From contig OX030955.1 of the NCBI GenBank assembly GCA_943735955.1, forward strand, positions 15,199,083 through 15,263,082: 64,000 nt of DNA. Direction: 5' to 3'. The DNA is from Piscicola geometra. Its lineage: Eukaryota > Annelida > Clitellata > Hirudinida > Piscicolidae. A program made the position numbers and the translations under genes. The notes beneath the pieces are model-generated. The model saw only the letters and a list, made by a program, of their open reading frames with translations. It was not told where the DNA came from and ran no database searches. Of this stretch, positions 12,319 through 22,457 are shown piece after piece (positions within the stretch are counted from its first letter, which is position 1; the number at the start of each line of letters is the position of its first letter).

Positions 12319-14085
12319 TCATCCATCTCGTGAGATGATGATAGCGCTCTGATGTGTTCTTAGGCGGCAGCTTCTAGAGTGGCTCAGCAGACCGATCCTG
12401 GATTGACAGTCTCTGCTGCAGCGGCTGCAGGTGAAGTCGGATGGAAGATCGAGAGCCTGATTCTGCTGCCTCATCTTTCTTCTTTGCCTTCGGGATTCCA
12501 GATGTTGCTTGCGTACTTCCTCGCCCTTTTTGATGCCTTTGTGGACAGTCTGGCGCCAGCCCCTCCGGTCATCTGCTAGCTCTCCCCATGTCCCAGGGTC
12601 GATACCCGTAAGTCTGAGGTCGCGTTTGCAGACGTCTTTGAAGCGTAGTTGCCAACGACCAACTCGACGTTGTCCTGTAGCCAGCTCGCCATAGAAGATG
12701 CCATTGGGTATGCGACCTCCTTCCATTCTACGCACGTGACCCAGCCAGCGTAAACGTCTTTGGCATAGAAGGAGGTGTATGCTGAATGAGTTGGCTTGAT
12801 TGAGTACGGCTGTGTTGGTGACTTTGTCTTGCCATGTTATGCCAAGGATGCGTCGGAGACAGCGAAGATGAAAGCTTTCGAGATGATCTTCCTGCCTGGC
12901 ATAGGTGGTCCAGGTTTCGCTGCCATACAACAGAGTGCTGAGAACGCATGCCTGATACACTTTGAGCTTGGTGTTTCGTGTCAGTTGGTTGTTGGTCCAT
13001 ACATGTTTGCTCAATCTGGCCATGACGCTGGCTGCTTTGGCGAGCCTCTTATCAATCTCAATGTCGAGGGATAGGCTGCTAGTAATGACGGAACCCAAGT
13101 ATGTGAACTTGTCAGTGGCCTCCAGCACCTGATTGTCGATTGTGATTGAGGGTGAAACAAGAATGTCTTGACCCATGATGTTGGTTTTCTTGATACTGAT
13201 GGTCAGACCGAATTCTCTGCAAGCCTGAGCAAAGCGATTCATCAGCTGCTGAAGGTGTTCCTCCGTGTGTGACACCAGGGCCGCATCATCAGCGAACAGC
13301 ATGTCTCTGATGAGGACAGTGCGAATTTTCGTCTTTGCTCTTAGACGTGCCATGTTCAGCAGTTTCCCGTCACTTCTGGTGTGTAAACGGACACCTTCGG
13401 CAGACTCTTTAAATGCAAAGTTCAACAGCATCGAGAAAAAGATACCGAATAAGGTAGGCGCTAGCACACAACCCTGTTTGACCCCACTCTTGATTATGAA
13501 GGGTTCTGAGGTCTCCCCATTGTAGCTGAACACACCTTGCGTGTTTTCGTGATAAGAAGTTGTAATGTTGAGCAGCCGAGGTGTACAGCCGATCTTCTTG
13601 AGTAGCCGAAATAGGCCGTTCCTGCTTACAAGGTCGAATGCCTTAGTTAGGTCGATAAAGGCGATATACAGCGGCATCCGCTGCTCTCTGCACTTTTCCT
13701 GGAGCTGACGCACGGAGAAGATCATGTCGACTGTGGATCTTCCTGATCTGAAGCCGCATTGCGATTCAGGAAACACACGACTTGCTAGGACTTGGAGACG
13801 GTTGAGGACAACGCGTGCGAAAGCTTTACCCACGACGTTAAGCAGTGAGATGCCCCTGTAGTTGTTGCAGTCGCTGCGGTCGCCCTTGTTCTTATACAGG
13901 GTGACAATCTTGGCATTGCGCATGTCCTGTGGAACTCTACCTTCTCTCCAGCATAGGCAAAGGAGCTTGTGAAGTGGTTCTAGTAGAGACGGTTTACCGC
14001 ATTTGATTATTTCTGGTGGGATGCCATCGTCTCCTGGTGCTTTTCCACTCTTTAAGGCATCAATAGCTTTGCTGAGTTCGTCCAT
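12319..14085 (-). CDS. LINE-1 reverse transcriptase, open over 588 codons
   Basis: A reverse transcriptase with motif order SGKAPGDDGIPPE, NNYRGISLL, FIDLTKAFD (motif A), SGVKQGCVLAPTLFGIFF (motif B), MLFADDAALV (motif C), FTYLGSV, then LLYGSETW and RRLRWLGHVRRM. It ends in a C-x2-C-x-x-x-C type knuckle (CSRCSRDC...HSRSC). The Met at 14085 is where the frame opens; in an intact element the protein would be fused to the nuclease upstream. No stop interrupts it, so the copy is younger than LINE-2, but expression is doubtful. Confidence 0.88.
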   Translation of the reverse strand: MDELSKAIDALKSGKAPGDDGIPPEIIKCGKPSLLEPLHKLLCLCWREGRVPQDMRNAKIVTLYKNKGDRSDCNNYRGISLLNVVGKAFARVVLNRLQVLASRVFPESQCGFRSGRSTVDMIFSVRQLQEKCREQRMPLYIAFIDLTKAFDLVSRNGLFRLLKKIGCTPRLLNITTSYHENTQGVFSYNGETSEPFIIKSGVKQGCVLAPTLFGIFFSMLLNFAFKESAEGVRLHTRSDGKLLNMARLRAKTKIRTVLIRDMLFADDAALVSHTEEHLQQLMNRFAQACREFGLTISIKKTNIMGQDILVSPSITIDNQVLEATDKFTYLGSVITSSLSLDIEIDKRLAKAASVMARLSKHVWTNNQLTRNTKLKVYQACVLSTLLYGSETWTTYARQEDHLESFHLRCLRRILGITWQDKVTNTAVLNQANSFSIHLLLCQRRLRWLGHVRRMEGGRIPNGIFYGELATGQRRVGRWQLRFKDVCKRDLRLTGIDPGTWGELADDRRGWRQTVHKGIKKGEEVRKQHLESRRQRRKMRQQNQALDLPSDFTCSRCSRDCQSRIGLLSHSRSCRLRTHQSAIIISRDG

Positions 14086-14399
14086 GGTCGGCTCGACATC
14101 AGCTCTTCCAAGACTGGCAAGTCTTCGATAGCGTCCATAACAGGCTCAAGATCTGCCGCATTCGCTTCTAACCAATCGGTGTTCTTGTGTTCCTTTTTAC
14201 CATACGTGAGTAAAGCAGTTCTGAAGATGGTATTCCGGAGCGAGTTCCATCTGACTTCCGCATTGGGCTCTTGGTCGCAGTGTTGCAGCTCTCCCAGCCG
14301 ATCTATGAACTCCTGGTTCTTGGCCTGATGGGTGGTCTGATAGGTGTTGATTTTCGGCTGGCATTTCTTCTTGGAGAGGTGGAGCCTCTTGGGGCGCAA
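14052..14399 (-). pseudogene. LINE-1 linker between nuclease and RT, deleted
   Basis: Same frame as the nuclease part. RPKRLHLSKKKCQPKINTY through KNTDWLEANAADLEPVMDA matches the LINE-2 linker, then jumps to IEDLPVLEEL, which in LINE-2 lies about 107 residues later. After that a 1-bp loss shifts the frame (EEL-MSSRP instead of EEL-DVEPTMDEL). Confidence 0.75.
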
Positions 14400-14435
14400 C
14401 TTTATCTTTGACGCGAGCAGAGAGTGGTCTGTATC

Positions 14436-15173
14436 TCAATCGGCACTATGGTAAGCTCTGGTGCTGCGGAAGTTGTTTAAAGAGTTGTGCCTGGTGATGA
14501 TCAAGTCCAGTTGATGCCAATGATTTGATCTTGGATGTCTCCAAGACACCTTGTGACATGCTTTGCTCTGGAAGTATGTGTTTGTTACGCACAGGTTGTG
14601 GTAGCAACAAAATTCGAGTAGTCTCTGGCCGTTTTCGTTCATTTTCCTGATGTCATGGTGACCCAGCACATCTGGCCATGAGTCGTGGTCAGAGCCAACA
14701 CGGGCGTTAAAATCTCCCAGAAGGTAGAGATGTTCGGAGGCAGGGACTGTGGCAACATCGCTGCTTAGTTGTTCGTAGAATTGATCTTTAGTCTCAGTGC
14801 TGGCTTGCATGGTCGGTGCATAGATGCACAGAAGATTAGCAAAACCAGATGCTGTGAGAAGGCGTAGAGTGCCGCGGGAAGGAGGTTCGGACATACAAAG
14901 CAGGGTATTTTTGATGGCGAAGCCGACTCCGTGTTCCCTGGTCTCCTCTTCTCCTTTCCCCTGCCAAAAGAACGTGTAGTGTTCCTCCCTCAAGGATCCA
15001 GACTCTGGAAGACGCGTTACCTGTAGGGCTGCTACATCAATGTTTAGTCTGTGCAGCTCATGATCAATGACTGCAGTCTTGCGAAGATCTTCAATCTCAC
15101 GAAGGTCATCACTCAGTCCAGTGCGCATAGTACGTACGTTCCAGCTTGCGATACGGAGAGCTGGAATCTCCAT
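14436..15173 (-). pseudogene. LINE-1 APE endonuclease domain, catalytic Glu lost
   Basis: Encodes an AP-endonuclease-like nuclease that would nick target DNA. It starts MEIPALRIASWNVRTM and contains LLGDFNARVG and the SWRHPRS-x-HWHQLDLI segment. The active-site Glu of the LQETR motif, present in LINE-2, is replaced by Val (LQVTR). The frame ends at a TGA exactly where the related copy has Cys (YHSAD-C-DTDHS), so the conserved DTDHS histidine motif follows the stop. The frame then continues at 14399-14052. Confidence 0.85.
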
Positions 15174-15965
15174 CTTTTTGTATTTGTAGTTGTTTGGTGC
15201 GTGAAGATAACGGCCTGCTTGTTGAGCTGTGCTCTAAGCTCCAGGCACCCACTGAAGCAGGCAGGCCGTGACGGGTAACACCTTATTGACCGGGAGCTGC
15301 CCGGCTTAGGACGGGCGGTAGTTACCATGGGACTGCGAGGGTCCCTTCCACCATTGAAAACAACCCGTGGCGTCCAGCTCTACGCCAATTGAGCAGGGAC
15401 TTATAACCCGTAAACTGCTGTCTTCTTGTTTGGGCTCTCGCCGTAAAGCGAGACTGGAGTGAACCTCTCCAGGGCGCTAGCCTAGGCAAAGCGTGTGGAG
15501 GTCTTGTGCTGCCCAAACAACAGGACCCCCCTCTCGGCTTCGTCGACTAGATCCAAAGGGGTGCAAGCACCACGCTTAGAGCCGACTTGGCTGCAGGAGT
15601 TGCCGGAAGGACATCATAGATGACGATCCACCGCCTTAGGGACTTCGACTCCTGATTTTTCCTCGGGGTTGACTCCCAAAGCCTTTTCCATGAATGGATA
15701 GCCTGCAAGGCAGCAGCGGTTGGTAGTCAGAGTTTTCCTTCTCCTAGATGGGTTGCCTTCCCGGGCTGACGAGCCCCATCTGCCCAAAGCGACTGGTTTT
15801 AAGGCGCCAGTGACCCGCCATCGCCCCTTCTCCTATCAGTAGAAGCAGTTCCGCCGCGAGCAGGCCAGGAGTTGGACTTAGTTGTCAGAGGCGGTACAGA
15901 GACGCACGCCGTAAAGGGGCACTTTATAGGCAGTGGGAGCTTATCCCCACTGCCACCCCTTGGCT
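15174..15965 (-). promoter_or_regulatory. LINE-1 5' leader
   Basis: A GC-rich, stem-rich leader preceding the nuclease frame, collinear with 48935-49760 of LINE-2 over several conserved patches. Such leaders usually hold the internal promoter of a LINE. Short ORFs in it are not conserved between the two copies. Confidence 0.55.
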
Positions 15966-15989
15966 ATAACAACCTTGGAACTAAATTAA

Positions 15990-18900
15990 ATAAAATATTG
16001 TAAAAAGACTTTTGGTCTCTAGATACGCATGCATCAAAGTGCACTGGTGTCTACGGAAAAAAACAATCGCTTAGAAAATAATTTTGGAAAAGTTTTGAAG
16101 AACAAGATTACATTTACAGGCTCAGTCAAGAAAAGAAACGAGACTGGTATTCAAATCTCTTAGAGATTACAGTTTGATATAAGAAGTATGATCTTTAAAT
16201 CGTGTTTCAAGTTTTCAAAAACACTTGAAATAAAAATTTAAAAGTCTCTGTATTTTTTTTGCTGATAACATTTTGAAAATATAACTTAAGATACCGGATT
16301 ACACGTTTATTATATGAATTAAAATGTATAAAAAAGGTTACATAGCTTTGACAGTTCTAATTGTTTCAATATAATACAACTAAAATTAATAAAAATACGT
16401 AGAAGTTTGAATTGTATTAATTTATATTAGGTATGTTCATTGATTTCTGGAAAATTTTTTGGTCCGAGGTGACCTAATCTTTCCTTTTAAATAATTTTTT
16501 TAATAACAAGTAAAAATGAAAAATGTTTATTAATCAATCTTCAATTTGAAATAGACAATTAGTAAGTTTTATGTTAAAAAATTAATTTTATTTAAAATGT
16601 ATCCAGAAAAAATTTGGCTATGAAAGAACTTGAAACAATTTTTTTCCGTTTAAAAAGAAAACTTTAAAATATCTTCTATTAATTGTTAATTAAAATTTTC
16701 AGTTTGTTTTTTAAAAGGCATGCTGAGTTTAAAGAATGTTTTACACACCGAAAAAACGCACTTAACGTAGAATGTGCACATGATGATTATTTTTCGGTAC
16801 AAAATTAATACTCAAGTCTTGTGCTTGAGTACCAATGTTTTGAGTTTTTGAACCATTACCATTTCTAATTTTTTTTAAAAAATATCAAAAGAGTGTACTT
16901 TGAAGTCGTCACACAATGAAGGGAAAAGAAAAGTTTCAGTATCAGAATTTAACTAGAATTATCCCTTTCAAACCTAAATCTCTAAATACATAACAATTAT
17001 TATTCAACTGAGATTTATTCTGGCACAAATCATTAAGTTTTTAAATAAATAAAAATCAAATTATGAAAAACTAACGCAATATAATAAATTGTTCTTTTGC
17101 ATCTCTTATAAAGATATTTAATGAGTTTTTAAGAAAAAAAGTAATTAAATAGTCAATAAAAAATAGTTTTAATGAAAATAAAATGCAAAAATAGGTCAAA
17201 TATGAACTAAAAATCAAAGTAAAAAAGAAAATAGTTTTTAAAAAGTTGCTTTTTTAAGCCTAGCACAAAACCCGAATCAGTGAAAAAAAATTAATTTATA
17301 AGAGATTAATAATGTATAAGATAAATCAAATAGAAAGAGAAATTCTTGAGCTTTTTATGCCCAAAACACATTAAAAGCGACCATACGTGCTTCTTTCACC
17401 TCATTAAATAAAAAAACGCAAATAATCACTACGTTTGAAAATTATATTTTATTATAAGAAGTTTAAAAAAAAATTACTTTAGTGTATAAATTCTTTAAAA
17501 AATAAAGTATTCTTGTATAAATGTTGTCAGTTGTGTATATCGCATGAAAAATATGACTCATTATTATAATGAATAAAAATAAATTTAATATAATTTTAAT
17601 GAAACTTCAAAATTTGTAATTAAAAAATGTAAACATTAAATAATTCTTAACTCCCAAACTTTACCGTTTGTCTTGTCTTTTTTTGTACATGCCACTTCAA
17701 CGGATCTTGCCTTGTGGCAAGTCTTTCTTTGCAAATGCTTTCCATTACATTTTGTCTCTTCAGAACAATGTTCTTGAACTTCCTTCAACACATAATAACA
17801 AAATTTATAAAATTTGTTCAACAAATAGTTAATCAAAGTGCTTTAGTCAACAATTAAGATTTTGATAATTAAAAGTATTTTTCTTTTTCAATTCCGGTTT
17901 TAATTGCATTACAGGCAATTTATATCAATTGAAAGCCTCCTCCTTCAAGGCTTTATAATTTCTCTCGCTAAATCTCTTGTACATCTTGCAAGAATTCGTT
18001 CATTCAAATGAAGTAGCTATGAAAAATACAAATAAAACATTCTAATTTTATATATAGTATGAAATTGCATGAAAATCTTAAAATTAATTATTTTGAATCT
18101 TGAAGAAGAAAAGACTTCATATTCTTAGCCTCAATCCGGGTCTAAAGTATTTAAAAAAAGTGTGCAGAGCTATTATGTGACTACACCAGCACAACCCCAC
18201 GTGATTGGAACAATGCATTTACTTGCCTTTGGGACTTTTTTAACGCTATTTCATGTTGTAAAAATAAATGTATTTGCTTTCATCCAATATTTGAATACAC
18301 AGCTACTTAATTATTTAATAAATTTTTATATTTTATAAAAATGTTTAACAAATTGAATCCCCTTTGTTTCTGCTTTTCCAATAATTTTTTGAGTCTGCCC
18401 AGCTAAATCTGTTATAATTTTTATTCAGCAATACTTACCATAGGTATGAAAGAAGGGATTCCGCGTAGGTCGATTCGACACAGCTGAGAAAAACAAAGAA
18501 AGAAACCAGATAAAACGTCTGGAAAAAGACCTCCAAGAATGGGCAATGTCAACATCATTCCTAAAAGCAATGTGAACCTAGTTGAAAATATTTAATTATA
18601 ATTCTTTTTGAACGTTTTAGTATACGGAAATAAATAATAAATTGAAACTTTTGTAATCCCGCAAACCAATATTGTTTCTGCATTTTACCCACTTTTTCCA
18701 GAAAAAGTTTTTTCGTGTTTTACCCGTTGCATTCCTGGAATCCAGCATCCCGCGTTTCAACAAAATTTTCTGAAAGAGTCCAAAGAGTTCAAGATGTTAA
18801 TTTTCAATGTTATGTTTCTATTTTCTATTTCACATTCAGATTTATTTCAAATTTTCATTTGAAAAATCATTTAATTTTGGAACAAAAACATCAGAAAATC

Positions 18901-19490
18901 ATTTTACTCGTTAATTTTAAACTTAAGTTTAAACATCAATGTTGAAATTGGTTCAAGTTAACCTTTATTCACGTGACTTTGATTAAAAAGACAATAAATA
19001 GTCTCGAGAATATTTTCACACATTCAATTTTAGTTTAGAGGTTGAAGTTATCTTTAAATAATCATATTTTGAACATACCTAAAAAAAATTTAAATTGATC
19101 GACAAAGAAGCAATAGTAATAACAGCTTCCAAGGGACAATGGTGTGTTTTAATGACAGCACGTTCGTTGTCTTCAATCTAAACCTTCGAAGCTAAAAGTG
19201 CATCTTTTATGATGCCATTAGAAACAAAAGTTTGCCTCTATATCACATAGAGCAAACTTTTTAATGGTTTTATGATTATTCATTTAATAATATTTTTCAA
19301 TTAAATATTTATACATTTCTACGCGTGGAGAATGAATTAACATGAAGTAAAAAGAGCAAAAAAAATATTATAAAACCAGCTTTTTTCTTTTCACATAGTA
19401 GGATATGGAAAATTCAATGGCTTAATTTGTATAAGAGCTGTTCTGATACCGGATTTAAAATTCCATGAAATACAAATATTCAGACTAACT
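15990..19490 (+). repeat. Segmental duplication, copy 2
   Basis: The downstream partner of 8325-11330. Matching blocks: 16003-16170 (TTGGTCTCTAGATACGCA, then CTCAGTCAA), 18085-18280 (AATCCGG, GTGCAGAGCT, CTTGC-TTTG) and 19095-19450 (AACAGCTTCCAA, AATGACAGCACGTTC, the identical 33-mer). The copy begins right at the 5' end of LINE-1, so LINE-1 and the scraps beside it sit at the duplication junction. Confidence 0.75.
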
Positions 19491-21712
19491 TTTTTAACGA
19501 TTATAATAACTTATTGTTGAAAAAAATTAATCGAATACGAACGATGAACAGTATATGAACTAATGTTTTAAAAAACATTTATCATGCAATTTTGGCTAAA
19601 ATTTATCTTTAAAATGTTTAAACAAAAGTATTAAAATCATCGAAAGTGATAGTTCTAACTTAAGAGTTTTAAAATGATAATTAAATTACAACTATTCGTA
19701 TTCAATCAGATCTTTGGCGAATCAAATAACTATCATCTACTTGATACCAAATCAAATAATGTTCTACTATAAATTATCAATTTAAATACTTTTCAAATAT
19801 TTATAACAGCTCCATTTGTATTAACAAACATGTGTATTAGGTAATATAAAAAGATATAATATATCTTTACCAACATTCTTTAGAAAGCGTCAAAATAAGA
19901 ATCGTTTCACCACTAAAAACATGAAATACCCACATTATTTAAGTAAACTTTTTTCGACCATTTTTGTTTTAAAACTTCACTTAGTTTTTTTTCTTTTTAT
20001 TTTATTATTTTTTAAGTATTTTTTTTTATATGATGATGTTTGCATGATCTCTCATCAATCTTCACTCAAAGTGATTTTGAGCATCCGAATAATCTTATTT
20101 CGCATTTACTAAATGGAAAAATATTTATTATTTATTTTTAAATATTTTTTTATCAACAATTTAACTAATTCTACGAATAAAACTCAATCTCATTCAAATA
20201 GTAGTTTCCATGCACAGTCCTTTAGTTTTAATTTGAGCTAATCTAATTTATTAAAAATTTTACATATTCAGTGGATCATTACTTGGTATTTCGTTGAAAG
20301 CAAATTTTTTTTTCACAGCTTAAATCTCAAAGGCTTGCATAATTTCACTTCTAACGCAACGGGAGTACAAAACTCTGAAGTTGGTTTTTTAACAAAATTA
20401 TTGAACAGAAAATGACATTTGTGTTAACAGACATTTCAAAACCACCATTTGCGTAGAGCATGAAACCAAGTTAGCAAGAATGTGAAATAACTAAACTTTT
20501 TTTTTACATAAACTTTTTTACAAAACCAAGCGTTTAGAAACTTAAAAAATAGAAAATTTGAAATATGGGTTGGAACGGAAGACTCATTGATGCCAGAACT
20601 TTTCTTGCGAACTTGTGCATACAAAACGAAAAATTTATCGCTTCAGTAAAAATGCATTTATACTTCTTTAACTTCTCGAGTATATCAAATTTTTTTCAAC
20701 CATTTTTCAAATCCATCTGTACACACAGCTTCTCAGAAGTTTAAAAAAGAGTAATACTCTTGAGATAGAAAATAAAAAATAACTATAAAATATTCATATT
20801 GTAGTCCAATACCTATTTCAAAGTTATCACTATAACCGTGCTGATTTTTTTACACTCGAATACATTAACTCCTTTTTTCAACCCCGAGTTCGAGCAGCTT
20901 TCATCAAAAACGTCAACAAACAATCAAGTTTGCTGATGAAAATGTGCCAGAAAAATTAACAGAACAAAAAATAAAATTTATAAATTTTCCATTTTTGAGA
21001 ATTCCAAAGTAAAAAAAATTGCGACTCTGTTTTAGTTGTTATATTAATTTCAAATTTTAAAAAATTGAATTCAAATGCATGAAATAGTAATAGAATGTAT
21101 TTTATATTTATATTAATTTTCAATCAAAACTAGTAGAACCAATTTTTATAAATTTGGAGATTTTAAACACGAATTCAAAAACGAAAGTGCAAACTTTATT
21201 TTATTTTTTGTGTAATCTGAAAGAGTATCATTTGATTCTTATTATGCATGCAATTGAGATAAACATGCGTTTAATATTTTAAAGTAAATTGAAATTGGTC
21301 AATTTTTTATTCTTGTATGTAAAAAACACGAATACAAATTTGGAATGCATAATTTACTTTATTTGTCTGCAATCTTGAAAAAGTCGCAACAGGCATGTCA
21401 ATTGTGACAGATCTACGGATTATTTTTTAACAAACCAAGAAATAGTTTAGTTCTTAGATTTATATTTTTGCTGTTCAAAAGTATCTTTGCAAAGTTTCCA
21501 AAAATATTAGGCCAACATTGTGGTGGAATATATCCCCTGGTACCTCCTCTTCAATGTTGAGATATCATGTACGAAAATGTTTCTTTCAAGTCAGAACTTT
21601 TTTCATTGCTGACCAGTATAACCGGCTACATTTCATGGATATTTGGAGCAAGACCATTTGGCAAGAGACCAAGTTGCATACTATGTTTATTTGACTTGTA
21701 TTTGTACGTTGC
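19491..21712. other. Intron 2, unassigned AT-rich part
   Basis: No element or gene recognised. Short ORFs at 19921-20112 (+) and 20436-20624 (-) are low-complexity and unlike any family. Confidence 0.5.
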
Positions 21713-21713
21713 A

Positions 21714-22008
21714 GAGGCGGCGACCTGCTGCAAATCTTGGGGGGATCTTACCCAGATGGACGATCCTGGAGGGGTCCTGGGGTCCGGACCCCCCTTCCCT
21801 CCAATTAAAAAAATATTTATTTACTTTTATTTTATTAAGAATATTTAAGAAGCAATGAATAGTTTTGTTTTAGACAGCTTTCACTATAACTACACATACT
21901 CAAATGTATTAATATGTAAAAGTTCTGTTGTATGCCATGTTTGACGATTATATTCGCACCAAAACAAGAGTTTAAAATGATTTTTTTTGAAAAAAATTAA
22001 GGGGTCCG
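21714..22008. mobile_element. MITE-like element related to 12128-12283
   Basis: The left end AGAGGCGGCGACC and a right end that inverted reads ATGGGCGGACCCC enclose the core GGGGTCCTGGGGTCC. The core closely matches the 12.1-kb copy. The right boundary is tentative. Confidence 0.4.
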
Positions 22009-22260
22009 CCCATGGAGCGTTGACTATTTTTTCAAACAGCTCAAAGTTTTGTTTCCATCTATTTTTAATTGTTTTTGTACTAACTTACCATGAGTGATGG
22101 TTGAAAAAAAAATATTTTTTTTTACATTTTTCATCTTTAAATTCATCTGAAACCCCAAGTTAATTATTTTTTTGATCCCTCCTAACTAAGAAAAAAAATT
22201 CAAAATATTATTAGTAAAAGATTATAAAATAGAATATTTTCAATCAACATTTTTTTGCAG

Positions 22261-22457
22261 GTCTCTACCATTTGGAGCACCTTTATTCCATCATCAACCA
22301 ACGATCGAGAGCTTTCCAGCTCGAGATGGTCTTCATTGAGAACATCACCAACGCCTACCAGTCTCTTCGATCTATCGACCAGTCAGAACCCATCACTCCC
22401 AAGTACATCTTCCTCGATCTCTCTTCAGAGAGTGCTTTCTACACGCTACTCTCACAG
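22261..22457 (+). CDS. GRIA-like: GluA-like exon 3 (ATD)
   Basis: A strong acceptor (CATTTTTTTGCAG) opens the exon, and the donor is CAG|GTCCGG at 22458. It encodes LYHLEHLYSIINQRSRAFQL and ends YIFLDLSSESAFYTLLSQ, equal to the ATD stretch ending in VILDC...VDQV in vertebrate AMPA receptors. The exon ends in phase 0, as the next exon requires. Its GC content is clearly above the flanking introns. Confidence 0.88.

Larger units (their letters stand above)
12310..15965 (-). mobile_element. LINE-1: near full-length non-LTR retrotransposon, antisense
   Basis: Roughly 3.65 kb, GC-rich against the AT-rich intron. On the minus strand it has a ~790-bp 5' leader, an APE endonuclease, a reverse transcriptase and a C-terminal Cys/His knuckle. 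It is the same family as the copy at 48935-52790: leader segments align (for example CTGCTGCCTTGCAGG, AGTCCCTAAGGCGG, CCGGCAACTCCTG). One protein frame is damaged by a TGA at 14436-14438, an in-frame deletion of about 320 bp near 14130 relative to LINE-2, and a 1-bp deletion near 14095. It is probably of the RTE-like assemblage judging by APE-RT order and the RRLRWLGHVRRM tail; the clade is not certain. Confidence 0.9.

Noticed and set aside
21567..21858. 93-codon + ORF
   Set aside because: Most of it is the MITE-like element translated; no conserved protein features.
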